DNA from: an uncultured Eubacteriales bacterium
GTDB lineage: Bacteria; Bacillota; Clostridia; Christensenellales; Aristaeellaceae
Assembly: GCA_902777335.1 (NCBI GenBank)
Contig: CACYTF010000002.1
Coordinates: forward strand, 1-64,000
Length of the DNA stretch: 64,000 nt
Reading direction: 5' to 3'
Below the pieces are notes generated by a model, which worked only from the letters and a program-made list of their open reading frames with translations, ran no database searches and was not told the DNA's origin. Each line of letters starts with the position of its first letter. The first letter of the stretch is position 1. Below, piece after piece: positions 16,380 to 25,450 of this stretch. The translations under genes were made by a program, and so were the position numbers.

Positions 16380-19300
16380 TCACTTCTTCACCGTGATGGT
16401 GATGGTGGCCTTTTTGCCGTTCTTGGTCTTTACGGTGATTTTGGCCGTGCCGGCTTTCCTTGCGGTGACCACGCCGCTGCCGGAAACAGTGGCCACCTTT
16501 TTGTTGTCGCTGCTCCACTTCAGCGTCGTGGTGGCTTGCACCGGCTTGAGCACAGCGATGAGCTTCAGCTTCTTGCCCACCTTGACCGTGGCGGTCTTTC
16601 CCTGACTGATGGACACGCCCTTGACGGTCAGCGCTTTGACGTCGCTCGAAACGTACTTGAGCCGGTTCGCCTTTGCGTATCTCTCTGCGGCGGAGCCGGA
16701 GGGCGCGTAAACGATCACCTTGGTCAGCGGCTTCATGACGTCATCCGAGAACCAGTAGTGCAGCACCGAATTGCCGAAGCTAGTCACGGAGGCAGGGATG
16801 TTGATTCTCTTCAGGACCATACAACCAGCGAAAGCCGCGTATGCTATCTCCTTTACGCCGGGAAGGACCGTCACCTCCTCCAAGAACTCACACTTCGCGA
16901 AAGCCCGGTCGCCGATCCTGACGACGCTTCCCGGTATTATCACGCTCTTGAAGCCGGTATAGACAAACGCGTCCACCCCAATCTCAGTCAGGCCGCCGGG
17001 AAGCGTCACCTTCTTCAGCTTTATATTATCGAGAAATGCAGCTGGTCCGATGGTCTTCAGACCGCGGCTGAGTGAGAGCTCCTCTATTTCACCACAGCCA
17101 TAAAACGCTAATGTCCCGATGGTTTTAACGTCGTCCGACATCGAAACACGTTTCAGGGAAGAACACAAAGCGAACGCATCTTCGTCGATGCCCGCCACGC
17201 CCTCGCCGATGGTCACGCTCTGCAGTGTTCTGCAATTATAGAATTCCCTGTACGGTATTATGGATTTGCCGTCACCATAGATAGTCACTGTTTTTAGTTT
17301 GGCTATTTGTCCGATGCCTTCGAATCCATTGCGTTCGGAATTCTCTGTATTCATCAGACAGCATACGGGCACCTTCAGATTCGTAAGGGCCGGGGCTCCG
17401 TTCAAGACTTGTTTTCCACCTTTAGTGACGGTGGCGGGGATCGTCAGGGTCGTCAGAGAATTGCACCCTGAAATGAAATACTGTCCAACGGTGGTTACGC
17501 CTTCGGGCAGCACCAGTTTTTTCAGGGATGTGCAATCCTCAAAAGCGGATTCGCCAACGAAGGTCAGGCCTTTTCCCAGTGAAATACTCGAAAGATTCTT
17601 GCAACCGCTGAAGGCTGAAGCTCCCAGACGCGTAAGGCCGGCGGGCAGCGTGATGCTCTTCAATGCGCTGCATTCAGCAAACGCAAAATCGCCGATGGTT
17701 TTCACAGGGCCCTTGAAGTTCACCTCGGTCAGCTTCTTGCAGTAGGAAAAAGCGCTGTTGCCAATGGAGGATACATCCGTGAACGTTACGCTCGATAATG
17801 CGCTGCAATCAGAAAACGCAGAATCACCAACGGACTTCACTGCACTCTTGAAGGTCACCTTGGTCAGCTTCTTGCAGTTGGAAAAAGCGCTGTTGCCAAT
17901 GGAGGATACATCCGTGAACACTGCGCTCGTCAACGCCTTGCATCCATCAAAGGCATGATCCGAAATGATTGCCTGTTTGCAATTGATAGTCAGGCTCTTC
18001 AGGGTTTTTAAGCCATGGAACGCGCCGCCTATTTTTGCCCCATCAGGGCCGGTGATCGTCACCGTCTGCAGCGCCTTACAGTGCGTAAACTGGCCCTCTC
18101 CCGTCATGCACGCGGGAACGGACACCTGTTTTAGCGACGAACAAGCAAAGAACACGCCGCCGCCACACTTCGACAGGGATGAGGGGACCGTCGCCTCCGT
18201 CAGCGCCGTGCAGTATGAGAACGCGTATTTCACAATGCTGGTCACGGTATTCGGAATCGTCACGCGCTTCACAGACTTGCAGCCGGAGAACGCAGAAGCC
18301 CCGATGGTGGTCACGCCCTCCGGGAGCGTCACACTGGCCAGTGCTTTACAATCTTCAAATACACGGGCTTCGATCACCGTCAAGCCCTTGGATATCTCCA
18401 CGCTCTTCAACGCCTTGCACTGGCTAAAGGCTCTTTCCTCGATGCAGGACACACCGGTAAGCGTCACACGCTCCAGCGCATTGCAGTATAAAAACGCATT
18501 CTTCGCGATCGTCGCTTCCTGGGATATGATCGTCAGACTCTTCAGGGATTTGCAGCCCTGAAAGGCAGTGTCGATCCTGGAACCAGCCGGCCCGGTGATC
18601 GTCACGGTCTCCACTGCCGGGCATTCCTGAAACTGGCCCCATTCCGTCATGCACACCGGGATGGATACCTGCTTCAACGACGTACAGCCGAAGAACGTAC
18701 CATCCCCGATACCGGTTAAGCCATCCGGGATCACGACGCTCTTCAACGACGTACAGCCGGAGAACGTACCATCCCCGATACCGGTTAAGCCATCCGGGAT
18801 CACGACGCTCTTCAGCGCCGTGCAGCCGCGAAACACGTATTCTCCGATATGGGTCAAGGTGGCGGGCAGCGCGATTTCGGTCAGGCTTTTACATTCATAG
18901 AAGGCCCAATCGCCGATGCCGGTCACGCCCTCCGGGATCGTCACACGGGTCAGCGACGCGTGGTGCTGAAAGGCCTGGCTCCCGATCGCCGTCACCGGGA
19001 TGCCCCGGATCACAGCGGGGATGTCGAAAGCCGTCGCCGTTTCGTCCACACCAATCAGCGTGAAGGCGCCGCCCTCGTAGCGGTATTTGCTGACGCCATC
19101 CGGGCCGAACACGGTATCGCCCTCGTTCAGAGGCGCTTCCTCCTCCCCGGGAGACACCGCCACGGGCAGCGCCTCCTCCTCCCCGGGAGACACCGCCACG
19201 GGCAGCGCCTCCTCCTCCCCGACCGGCAGGTATTCCGCCCCGGTTTCAGCTCCGCCCAGGGCGAATTCCGCCTCGTCCACGGGCAGATCCACGGGCTCGG

Positions 19301-19388
19301 AGAACACGTCCTCCTCCGCCAGCGCCGCCGCGGCGGGCAGCAGTAGCGCGATCAGCAGGGCAGCCAGCAGATATGACAGCTTTTTCAT
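16380..19388 (-). CDS. Secreted BspA-like leucine-rich-repeat surface protein with Ig-like (BIG2) C-terminus
   Basis: A 1002-residue exported protein. A signal peptide covers about residues 1-23 (MKKLSYLL then ALA-EED). An acidic region with tandem 14-residue units (EEEALPVAVSPG) follows. Residues of about 110-900 form many LRR_5/BspA-type repeats of 22-23 residues (SLKSVVIPDGLTGIGDGTF pattern). The last 80 residues are a BIG2 Ig-like domain (VSISQGKTATVKVGKKLKL, then WSSDNKKVATVSGSGVVTA). BspA-like proteins bind host matrix or other cells. No LPXTG, SLH or choline-binding anchor is seen. GGAAGGAGAG precedes the chosen ATG; the reading frame upstream of it has no site. A small hairpin (19411-19433) lies in its leader. 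Confidence 0.88.
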   Translation of the reverse strand: MKKLSYLLAALLIALLLPAAAALAEEDVFSEPVDLPVDEAEFALGGAETGAEYLPVGEEEALPVAVSPGEEEALPVAVSPGEEEAPLNEGDTVFGPDGVSKYRYEGGAFTLIGVDETATAFDIPAVIRGIPVTAIGSQAFQHHASLTRVTIPEGVTGIGDWAFYECKSLTEIALPATLTHIGEYVFRGCTALKSVVIPDGLTGIGDGTFSGCTSLKSVVIPDGLTGIGDGTFFGCTSLKQVSIPVCMTEWGQFQECPAVETVTITGPAGSRIDTAFQGCKSLKSLTIISQEATIAKNAFLYCNALERVTLTGVSCIEERAFSQCKALKSVEISKGLTVIEARVFEDCKALASVTLPEGVTTIGASAFSGCKSVKRVTIPNTVTSIVKYAFSYCTALTEATVPSSLSKCGGGVFFACSSLKQVSVPACMTGEGQFTHCKALQTVTITGPDGAKIGGAFHGLKTLKSLTINCKQAIISDHAFDGCKALTSAVFTDVSSIGNSAFSNCKKLTKVTFKSAVKSVGDSAFSDCSALSSVTFTDVSSIGNSAFSYCKKLTEVNFKGPVKTIGDFAFAECSALKSITLPAGLTRLGASAFSGCKNLSSISLGKGLTFVGESAFEDCTSLKKLVLPEGVTTVGQYFISGCNSLTTLTIPATVTKGGKQVLNGAPALTNLKVPVCCLMNTENSERNGFEGIGQIAKLKTVTIYGDGKSIIPYREFYNCRTLQSVTIGEGVAGIDEDAFALCSSLKRVSMSDDVKTIGTLAFYGCGEIEELSLSRGLKTIGPAAFLDNIKLKKVTLPGGLTEIGVDAFVYTGFKSVIIPGSVVRIGDRAFAKCEFLEEVTVLPGVKEIAYAAFAGCMVLKRINIPASVTSFGNSVLHYWFSDDVMKPLTKVIVYAPSGSAAERYAKANRLKYVSSDVKALTVKGVSISQGKTATVKVGKKLKLIAVLKPVQATTTLKWSSDNKKVATVSGSGVVTARKAGTAKITVKTKNGKKATITITVKK

Positions 19389-19550
19389 ATAAGACTCTCC
19401 TTCCAAGAGGCCGACGGCCGGCAGAGCCGTCGGAGCCAGGCGATTCGACGCGGCATCCCCGTTCAGGGCAATGCCGTTGATCGTAGTATAAGAGCCGTCG
19501 CGCCGGCGTGGCGATGGGCGCGGCGCGGCGAAAGGGAAGGTCATCGGCCG

Positions 19551-20741
19551 CTATTCGACCACCATGATGACATCATCCAATACGTAGTGGAAGGTGGGCC
19601 AGGAGGTCTTTTCGTTCTCCTTGTAGCCCTGTTTGAGATCCACGGTGTCCGTTGGGTCCTCCGGGTCCACGCCGGTGTAGTCGCCCTTGAACACGTCGAT
19701 CTTGTGCTTCCTGAAGGCCTCGATGGTCTTGTTCAGCTCGGCCTCGGTGCCGTAGGCGGCGATCTGGCGGTTCAGGTCGGTGACCACCACCCAGCCATGG
19801 TCAAAGCCGGCGCACATGTCGTGACCGAACACGCTGCCCGGCACGTCCTTTTCGATCTCCCGGCCCTCCAGCACCGCCTCCACGGCGCCCAGGACGTAGG
19901 GCGACCAGTTGATGCGGGTGCTGATCAGCGAGGTGCTCGGCGCCACGTCCGCCATGCTCTGGTTGTAGCCCACGTGGACCACGGCCCTGGAGGCGCTGGC
20001 GTCCTCGCAGGCGACGGCGGTGCCGATGGTGTCCGTGTGGTGGGAGATCACCACGCAGCCGTCGTCGATCAGCCGGAGCGCGGCCATGCGCTCCTTGTTG
20101 TAGCTGTTCCAGGCGTTGGTATAGCAAACGCGCATCGTCGCCTGGGGCACGACGGAGCGCACGCCCATCAAGAACGCCGTGTAGCCCGATATGACGTCGG
20201 AGATCGGGTACGCGCCCACGTACCCCACCAGCGCCTGGTCGGCGGTGATCAGGTGGTTGCCGATCATCTCCTTGATCTTCAGGCCCGCGGCGACGCCGGT
20301 GACGTAGCGGCCCTCGTAGATGGCCCCGGCGAAGCTGTGGTAGTTGTCCGGATCGCCGGAGTGGTCGTCCACGCTGTAGGCGCCCTGGCAGAACTGCACG
20401 TCCGGATACTCGCGGGCCGCGTCGATCATCTGGGTGCTGTTGTTGTTGGTGAATATGATCTGGCAGCCCTCGCGCACCAGCTCGCGGATGGGCTCGATCG
20501 TATCATCCTCGGGCACGTTCTTGCGGCTGACCACCTGCACGCGCCCCGGCAGGGCCTTGGTCAGCGCGTCCTCCGCCAGCATGAAATTATAGGTGTAAGG
20601 CGTGCTCTCGTCGTTCTTGTAGATGAAGCCGACCTTCAGCACGGCCACGCCGATGGGCCTGTTCCACACGGTATGGATTGCGCCGAAAACCGCGAGCACC
20701 AGCAGGGCCGCCACGACCGTCGTGATGTTTATGCGCTTCAT
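19551..20741 (-). CDS. BMP-family (basic membrane protein) solute-binding protein, membrane-anchored
   Basis: A 396-residue periplasmic-binding-like protein. Residues 8-28 form an uncleaved-looking hydrophobic anchor without a lipobox cysteine. The rest follows the BMP/PnrA family, whose known members bind purine nucleosides: KVGFIYKNDESTPYTYNF at the start, GCQIIFTNNN, an AAGLKI segment, VGYVGAYPISDVISGYTAF and SHHTDTIGTA. The start MKRINITT has GGGGAGG 8 bases upstream. It lies 20 bases after the HD-GYP receptor gene in the same operon, which lacks any permease or ATPase. It therefore may present a ligand to the receptor rather than feed a transporter (inference). Confidence 0.82.
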   Translation of the reverse strand: MKRINITTVVAALLVLAVFGAIHTVWNRPIGVAVLKVGFIYKNDESTPYTYNFMLAEDALTKALPGRVQVVSRKNVPEDDTIEPIRELVREGCQIIFTNNNSTQMIDAAREYPDVQFCQGAYSVDDHSGDPDNYHSFAGAIYEGRYVTGVAAGLKIKEMIGNHLITADQALVGYVGAYPISDVISGYTAFLMGVRSVVPQATMRVCYTNAWNSYNKERMAALRLIDDGCVVISHHTDTIGTAVACEDASASRAVVHVGYNQSMADVAPSTSLISTRINWSPYVLGAVEAVLEGREIEKDVPGSVFGHDMCAGFDHGWVVVTDLNRQIAAYGTEAELNKTIEAFRKHKIDVFKGDYTGVDPEDPTDTVDLKQGYKENEKTSWPTFHYVLDDVIMVVE

Positions 20742-20761
20742 GCTCGTCCTCCCCTGTCCGT

Positions 20762-23700
20762 TCATTCCTCCGTCTTGGCCGGATACAGCGCCTTCAGATC
20801 GATCTTGCCCTCGTCGATCAGGCGCAGCATGATGTCCACGACCTGCGGGTCAAACTGCGTGCCGCGCCCCTTGCGCATCTCGTTCAGCACGTAGTCAAAA
20901 TCCATCTGCTTGCGGTACACGCGGTTGGCCGTCATGGCGTCGAAGGCGTCCGCCACGCCGATGATGCGCCCGTACTGCGGTATCTCCTCGCCCTTCAGGC
21001 CGTCGGGATAGCCGCGTCCGTCGTAGCGCTCGTGGTGGTACCGGGCGCCCTCCACCACGTTCTTGATCAGCGTGAAGTCCTTCAGTATCTCGGCGCCGCG
21101 GGTCACGTGGGACTTCATGACCGCGTACTCGTCGTCGGTCAGCCGCGCGGGCTTGTTCAGGATGCCGTCCGGGATGCCGATCTTGCCGATGTCGTGCATC
21201 AGAGCCGCGCGGCGCAGGTTTTCGCATTCCTCGTCGCTGAAGCCCAGCTCCTTCGCGATCATCACCGAATACTGGGACACGCGCTGGGAGTGCTGGCTGG
21301 TGCGCTCGTCCTTGGCGTCCACGGCCTTGGCGATGGCGATGATGGTCTCGTTGCCCATCTGAACCTGCTGCCTGGCCAGCTCCAGCTCGTGCTGCTGCTT
21401 TTCCATCATCCGCTGCATCCGGCGGGTCATCACGAACCAGGTCAGCCAGATGATGAACAGCACCGGCACCAGTATGATGTAGACGACGAACCACTGGTTG
21501 TCGTAGATCTCGCTGGCCTTGACCAGCGTGTAGTTGCGCTCGCTGAGGATGTTGCTCCGGTTGTTGTCGAACACAGCCAGGTGGAACGCGTAGCTGCCGG
21601 TGGGCAAATTGGTGTAGGTGATGGTGTTCAGCGCGCTCTGGGGCAGTATCGTCCAGCCGCCGTCAAAGCCCTCCAGCCAGTAGCCCACATACGGGTCCTG
21701 GATGGAGTAGTTGATGATCTCCGGGTACATCTCGATCTTGCTGACGCCGCGGCCGATCTCGATGGTGGCCAGGCGCCCCAGCGCCTGCACCGCGCCGTCC
21801 AGCCGCACGTTCTTGATCGACATGCGATAGGCGTTGATGCCCGAGGAGTAGCTTGCGGTGTCGATGACGAACACGCCCTTGTCGCAGGGCAGGAACAGAT
21901 TGCCCTCCGGGTCGCACCAGTTCCAGGAGTTGGCCGTCAGCGCGCTGTTCAGGCCGCGCTTGGCGTCCAGCAGATCGTAGTTGATGCTCTCGCTGCCGGA
22001 GAGCAGCTCGTCCCGGTCCACGATGTAGATGCCCGCGCTGCTCATCACGAACAGCGTGTTTTCGTCCTTGGCCCAGATGTCGTAGTTGTTGTAATAGGGA
22101 AAGCCGTCCAGCCGGCGGATCGCGCCGTCCGGCTCCATGTAGCACAGGCCGTTGCTGGTCACCAGGAACACGCCCTCGGACTTGGTGTCCTTCACGGTGC
22201 GCAGTATGACGCCGGAGCTCAGCCCGTCGTCGCGGGTGATCATGCGCTTGACCTCTCGGCCCTCCAGCACGGCGATGCCGTCGCCGTCGGTGCCGGCGAG
22301 GATCGTGCCGTCCGACAGCTCGGTCACCGTCAATATCATCGAATTGATCAGGCCGTCGGTGTAGCCGATCGTGCCGGTGATCTGATGGCCGCGGATGAAG
22401 CTGATGCCCGTGTCGCCGCCGGCCATGATCGTGCCGTCCGACAGCTGCTTGACCACGCGGGCGCGGTTGCCGAAGCTGCCGTTGGCGGCGTTGTACAGGT
22501 GCTCGGTGCCGTCCGGCTCCACCTCCAGCAGGCCCTTGCCGTAGGTGCATACCCACAGGTGATCGTCGCTGTCCACCAGCATGCAGCGTATGCGAACGCC
22601 GCTGAGCTTTTCGGTCAGCGCGTTGTTCACCCGGCGGCGGCAGCTCTCGTCCACCACGTCCAGGCCCTTGTCGGTGCCGAAGTAGTAATCGCCCTGCCAC
22701 TTCACCACCGTGTTGACCACGCGGTTGGGCATGCCCACGGTGCTGTACACGTCCTTGAACGCCGACGGCGCCATGCGCAGCAGGCCCAGGCGCGACGACG
22801 TGAACCACAGGTTGCCCTGGTAGTCCATCAGCATGTTGTCGATGGAATTGTTGAATTCGTTGGTGTTGACCGGCTCAAAGGCCTTGTCCCGGTTGATGTA
22901 GCCCACGCCGTTGTCGGCGGAGACGAACAGGTTGCCGTTCACGTAGTACAGGTCGTTCAGGTTGGACAGGCCCTCGCAGGTGCGCACGTCCTTCTGGTCG
23001 AACCAGCCCTCGCCGATCTCGTACACGTACAGGCGATTCGTGGAGGTGCCCGCCAGCAGCACGCCGTCCGGGTCGAAGCACACGCTGTTGAACAGCTCCT
23101 CGCCCCCGGGCAGGCGCAGCGAGCTGAGGATCTGGCCCTTCTGCATCAGAAACAGGCGGCCGTCGGAGGTGACCGCGGCCACGTGCCCGCTGGTGTCGGC
23201 GGCGATCTTGTCCGCGTAGTTGACCTCCTTCAGCGTGTTGATCCGCCGCAGGCCGTTCTTCAGCGTCAGGATCTGCATGCTGCCGGTGGTGCCGATGTAG
23301 TAGTAGCCATCGGAGCTCTGTATGATGGAGCGCACCGAGTTCGAGGGCAGGCCCCTGGACTGGTCCACCACGTTGGCGATTTTTTCATTGATGCAGATGG
23401 ACAGGCCGTTGTCGTTGGTGCCGATCCACAGGCGGCCTTCCTCGTCCACGTACAGGCAGTTCACGTTGCGGACGGACTCATAGCCGTCCATCCAGCGGAA
23501 TTCCCGGCCATTGTAGCGGTACAGGCCGGCGTAGGTGCCGATCCAGAGTATGCCGTCGTTGGTCTGGGCGATGTCGTTGGCCTCGCCGCAGGGCAGGCCG
23601 TTGTTACTGTTGTAGATGGTCTGCACGTAGTTGTTGTAATCGTTCTCCTCGACCGCTTCGGCCCGGGCGGGCAGGCTGGCCCCGGCGCAGCACAGCGCCA

Positions 23701-24304
23701 GCGCCAGCAGCGCCACCACGGCGGCCGCTTCGGGGCGCGGGCCGCCCTTGCGGGCGCGGCGGTCGCGGACCCAGTGCACCAGGCGCAGCAGGAAGTAGAT
23801 CGACAGGAGCGTCAGTATCTTGTCAAAGAAATCCACATAGAACTGGCCGAGTATCTGGCAGAACAGCTGCGGCACGCCGCGCTCGCGCCAGAAGCCCATC
23901 GCGCCGTCGCCCCACAGGTTGCCGGTGCCCCCGCCGTAGAATATGGCGTTCAGCGGCACCGAGATGATGATGGAGGTCAAGGTGGTCATGGCCGCCACCG
24001 TCATGGCGCCCAGTATCGTGGACATGCGGCTCTTCCGGGCCGCGAAGCCCACGATCAGGCCCAGGCCGACGCTGGTCAGGCCGTAGACGGCGTCCGCGCC
24101 GGGGTAGATGCCCTGCATCAGGTTGCCCGCCAGGCCCACCACCGCGCCGGCGAAGGGCCCGGCCACATAGGCGCACAGCACCGTGCCGAACGCGTCCAGC
24201 CACAGGGGCAGGCTGAAATGCAGCGCCAGCATGCGCCCGTAATAGTTCATCAGGATGCATACGATGACAAACAGACCGATCAGAGGTGTCTTCCATTGCT
24301 TCAC
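20762..24304 (-). CDS. Membrane receptor: ECF-S-like domain, beta-propeller, Y_Y_Y domain and HD-GYP c-di-GMP phosphodiesterase
   Basis: An 1180-residue fusion. About residues 1-190 hold 5-6 membrane spans resembling ECF-transporter S components (LPLWLDAFGTVLCAYVAGPF). Residues of about 225-800 form a two-component-regulator-type propeller (repeats such as DGILWIGTYAGLYRY and DHLWVCTYGKG). A Y_Y_Y domain lies at 825-935, a membrane span at 937-960, a short coiled coil, then HD-GYP at 1000-1165 with LMHDIGKIGIPDG and DGRGYPDGLKGEEIP. The HD metal residues and GYP motif are intact, so it should hydrolyse c-di-GMP. The start is GTG with GGAGGG 10 bases upstream. It is the middle gene between two solute-binding proteins. 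Confidence 0.85.
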   Translation of the reverse strand: MKQWKTPLIGLFVIVCILMNYYGRMLALHFSLPLWLDAFGTVLCAYVAGPFAGAVVGLAGNLMQGIYPGADAVYGLTSVGLGLIVGFAARKSRMSTILGAMTVAAMTTLTSIIISVPLNAIFYGGGTGNLWGDGAMGFWRERGVPQLFCQILGQFYVDFFDKILTLLSIYFLLRLVHWVRDRRARKGGPRPEAAAVVALLALALCCAGASLPARAEAVEENDYNNYVQTIYNSNNGLPCGEANDIAQTNDGILWIGTYAGLYRYNGREFRWMDGYESVRNVNCLYVDEEGRLWIGTNDNGLSICINEKIANVVDQSRGLPSNSVRSIIQSSDGYYYIGTTGSMQILTLKNGLRRINTLKEVNYADKIAADTSGHVAAVTSDGRLFLMQKGQILSSLRLPGGEELFNSVCFDPDGVLLAGTSTNRLYVYEIGEGWFDQKDVRTCEGLSNLNDLYYVNGNLFVSADNGVGYINRDKAFEPVNTNEFNNSIDNMLMDYQGNLWFTSSRLGLLRMAPSAFKDVYSTVGMPNRVVNTVVKWQGDYYFGTDKGLDVVDESCRRRVNNALTEKLSGVRIRCMLVDSDDHLWVCTYGKGLLEVEPDGTEHLYNAANGSFGNRARVVKQLSDGTIMAGGDTGISFIRGHQITGTIGYTDGLINSMILTVTELSDGTILAGTDGDGIAVLEGREVKRMITRDDGLSSGVILRTVKDTKSEGVFLVTSNGLCYMEPDGAIRRLDGFPYYNNYDIWAKDENTLFVMSSAGIYIVDRDELLSGSESINYDLLDAKRGLNSALTANSWNWCDPEGNLFLPCDKGVFVIDTASYSSGINAYRMSIKNVRLDGAVQALGRLATIEIGRGVSKIEMYPEIINYSIQDPYVGYWLEGFDGGWTILPQSALNTITYTNLPTGSYAFHLAVFDNNRSNILSERNYTLVKASEIYDNQWFVVYIILVPVLFIIWLTWFVMTRRMQRMMEKQQHELELARQQVQMGNETIIAIAKAVDAKDERTSQHSQRVSQYSVMIAKELGFSDEECENLRRAALMHDIGKIGIPDGILNKPARLTDDEYAVMKSHVTRGAEILKDFTLIKNVVEGARYHHERYDGRGYPDGLKGEEIPQYGRIIGVADAFDAMTANRVYRKQMDFDYVLNEMRKGRGTQFDPQVVDIMLRLIDEGKIDLKALYPAKTEE

Positions 24305-24344
24305 TTGTCTGATCCCTCCTGCCTTGGAACAAATACCGCCGGGT

Positions 24345-25295
24345 CTACATATCCAGCTCGTCCGCCAGGGCCGCGTACTGCTCCATCCAGGCGCGGTATT
24401 GGCCGGATTCCAGCAGCTCGTCGATCACGCCGTTGACGAAGGCGATCAGCTGGTTCTCGCCCTTCCTGGCCGCCACGCGGTCGCCGTCAAAGGCCTCCCC
24501 CTGCGTGAACCGGATGCCGGGAATCAGCGTCAGGCCGCACTCCGGATTGCCCTCGATGTAGGCGCTGCCGCTCTCGATGTCCACCATGGCCGCGTCCGCG
24601 GTGCCGCTCTTGAGGGTGTCGTACACATCCTGCATCACGGACACGCGCCGAAACTGGTGGTAGTTGTACACGTGCTCCGCCATCAGCGCCTCCTGCATCG
24701 AGCCGCTCTGGGCGATGATGTTCCGGTCCTCCAGGCTCCCGATGCCGGTGATGGCCTCGCTGTCGGCGGAGCGGATCATCAGCCCGCTGCCCGCGTTCTC
24801 GCCGCTGAAGTTGTAGCCCTTGGAGAGCGTCATGCGGGCCGCGCGCGCCGGCATGTACATGAGCCCGGAGATCGCCAGGTCGCAGCTGCCCTCGGCCACG
24901 GCGTCCAGCACCGCGCTGAACTCCATCGGCACGATCTCAAGCGCCACGCCCATGCGCTGCGCGATCAGGCGGGCCATCTCCATGTCCGCGCCCACGTAGC
25001 TGTCCTGGCCCTCAAGCCGCGGGTCGATGAACTCCTGGGGCGGGAAGTAGGGCTCGGTGGCCACCCGCAGCACGCCCGTCTCCCGGATGCGGCCGAGCAC
25101 GCCCTCCGCGTCCTCGGGGATGCCGGCGGAGACGTCCATGGAGACGTCCACGTAATTCCACTCGTTTTCCATGTATATCCCGGCGTCCTCGACGTTCTCC
25201 GCCAGGGCGGCGATCCCCGCCGACGCCAGCGCCGCCAGCGCCACGATCAGCGCCAGGGCCCTTCGGCCGCGCCGTTTGCTGCGTGTCACATCCAT
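24345..25295 (-). CDS. Family-3 (amino-acid type) extracellular solute-binding protein
   Basis: A 316-residue exported protein: basic start (TRSKRRGRR), hydrophobic signal to about residue 33 (ALA-E), then a SBP_bac_3 fold with GVLRVATEPYFPPQEF, YVGADMEMARLIAQRMG, CDLAISGL and GTADAAMVDIESGSAY. Such proteins bind polar amino acids. No lipobox is seen. The ATG at 25293-25295 directly abuts GAGGTG; the GTG two codons later (25287-25289) has better spacing and may be the real start. It is first in an operon with the HD-GYP receptor (40-base gap) and has a strong promoter. No cognate permease is nearby. Confidence 0.85.
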   Translation of the reverse strand: MDVTRSKRRGRRALALIVALAALASAGIAALAENVEDAGIYMENEWNYVDVSMDVSAGIPEDAEGVLGRIRETGVLRVATEPYFPPQEFIDPRLEGQDSYVGADMEMARLIAQRMGVALEIVPMEFSAVLDAVAEGSCDLAISGLMYMPARAARMTLSKGYNFSGENAGSGLMIRSADSEAITGIGSLEDRNIIAQSGSMQEALMAEHVYNYHQFRRVSVMQDVYDTLKSGTADAAMVDIESGSAYIEGNPECGLTLIPGIRFTQGEAFDGDRVAARKGENQLIAFVNGVIDELLESGQYRAWMEQYAALADELDM

Positions 25296-25348
25296 CACCT
25301 CATGTCCAAAAGGCCGCGCCTTCGTACAAGCCATAATTTTCTTACTGT

Positions 25349-25377
25349 ATTATAGCCGAACCTCCCGCGCGGGTCAA
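25349..25377 (-). promoter_or_regulatory. Sigma-A promoter of the solute-binding/HD-GYP operon
   Basis: Minus-strand TTGACC (25372-25377), 17-base spacer, TATAAT (25349-25354), about 55 bases before the first start codon. Confidence 0.85.
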
Positions 25378-25407
25378 TATCCCCGCGTTATTTTATTCAG
25401 GACATGC

Positions 25408-25437
25408 CGAAGGCCGCCCCCGACGGGGCGGCCTTCG
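25408..25437 (-). terminator. Terminator hairpin after pepF
   Basis: Perfect 13-bp stem CGAAGGCCGCCCC / GGGGCGGCCTTCG with a 4-nt loop, 14 bases past the pepF stop. The following minus-strand sequence is only weakly T-rich. Confidence 0.7.
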
Positions 25438-25450
25438 ACGCGCGGGCGTG

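Noticed and set aside
18640-18850. Regular 69-base repeats taken at first as a possible CRISPR-like array
   Set aside because: They are in frame, lack spacers and encode 23-residue leucine-rich repeats of the BspA-like protein.
21032-24436. A 1134-codon plus-strand open frame opposite the HD-GYP receptor
   Set aside because: Shadow frame without domains; the minus-strand protein has clear domain order and catalytic motifs.
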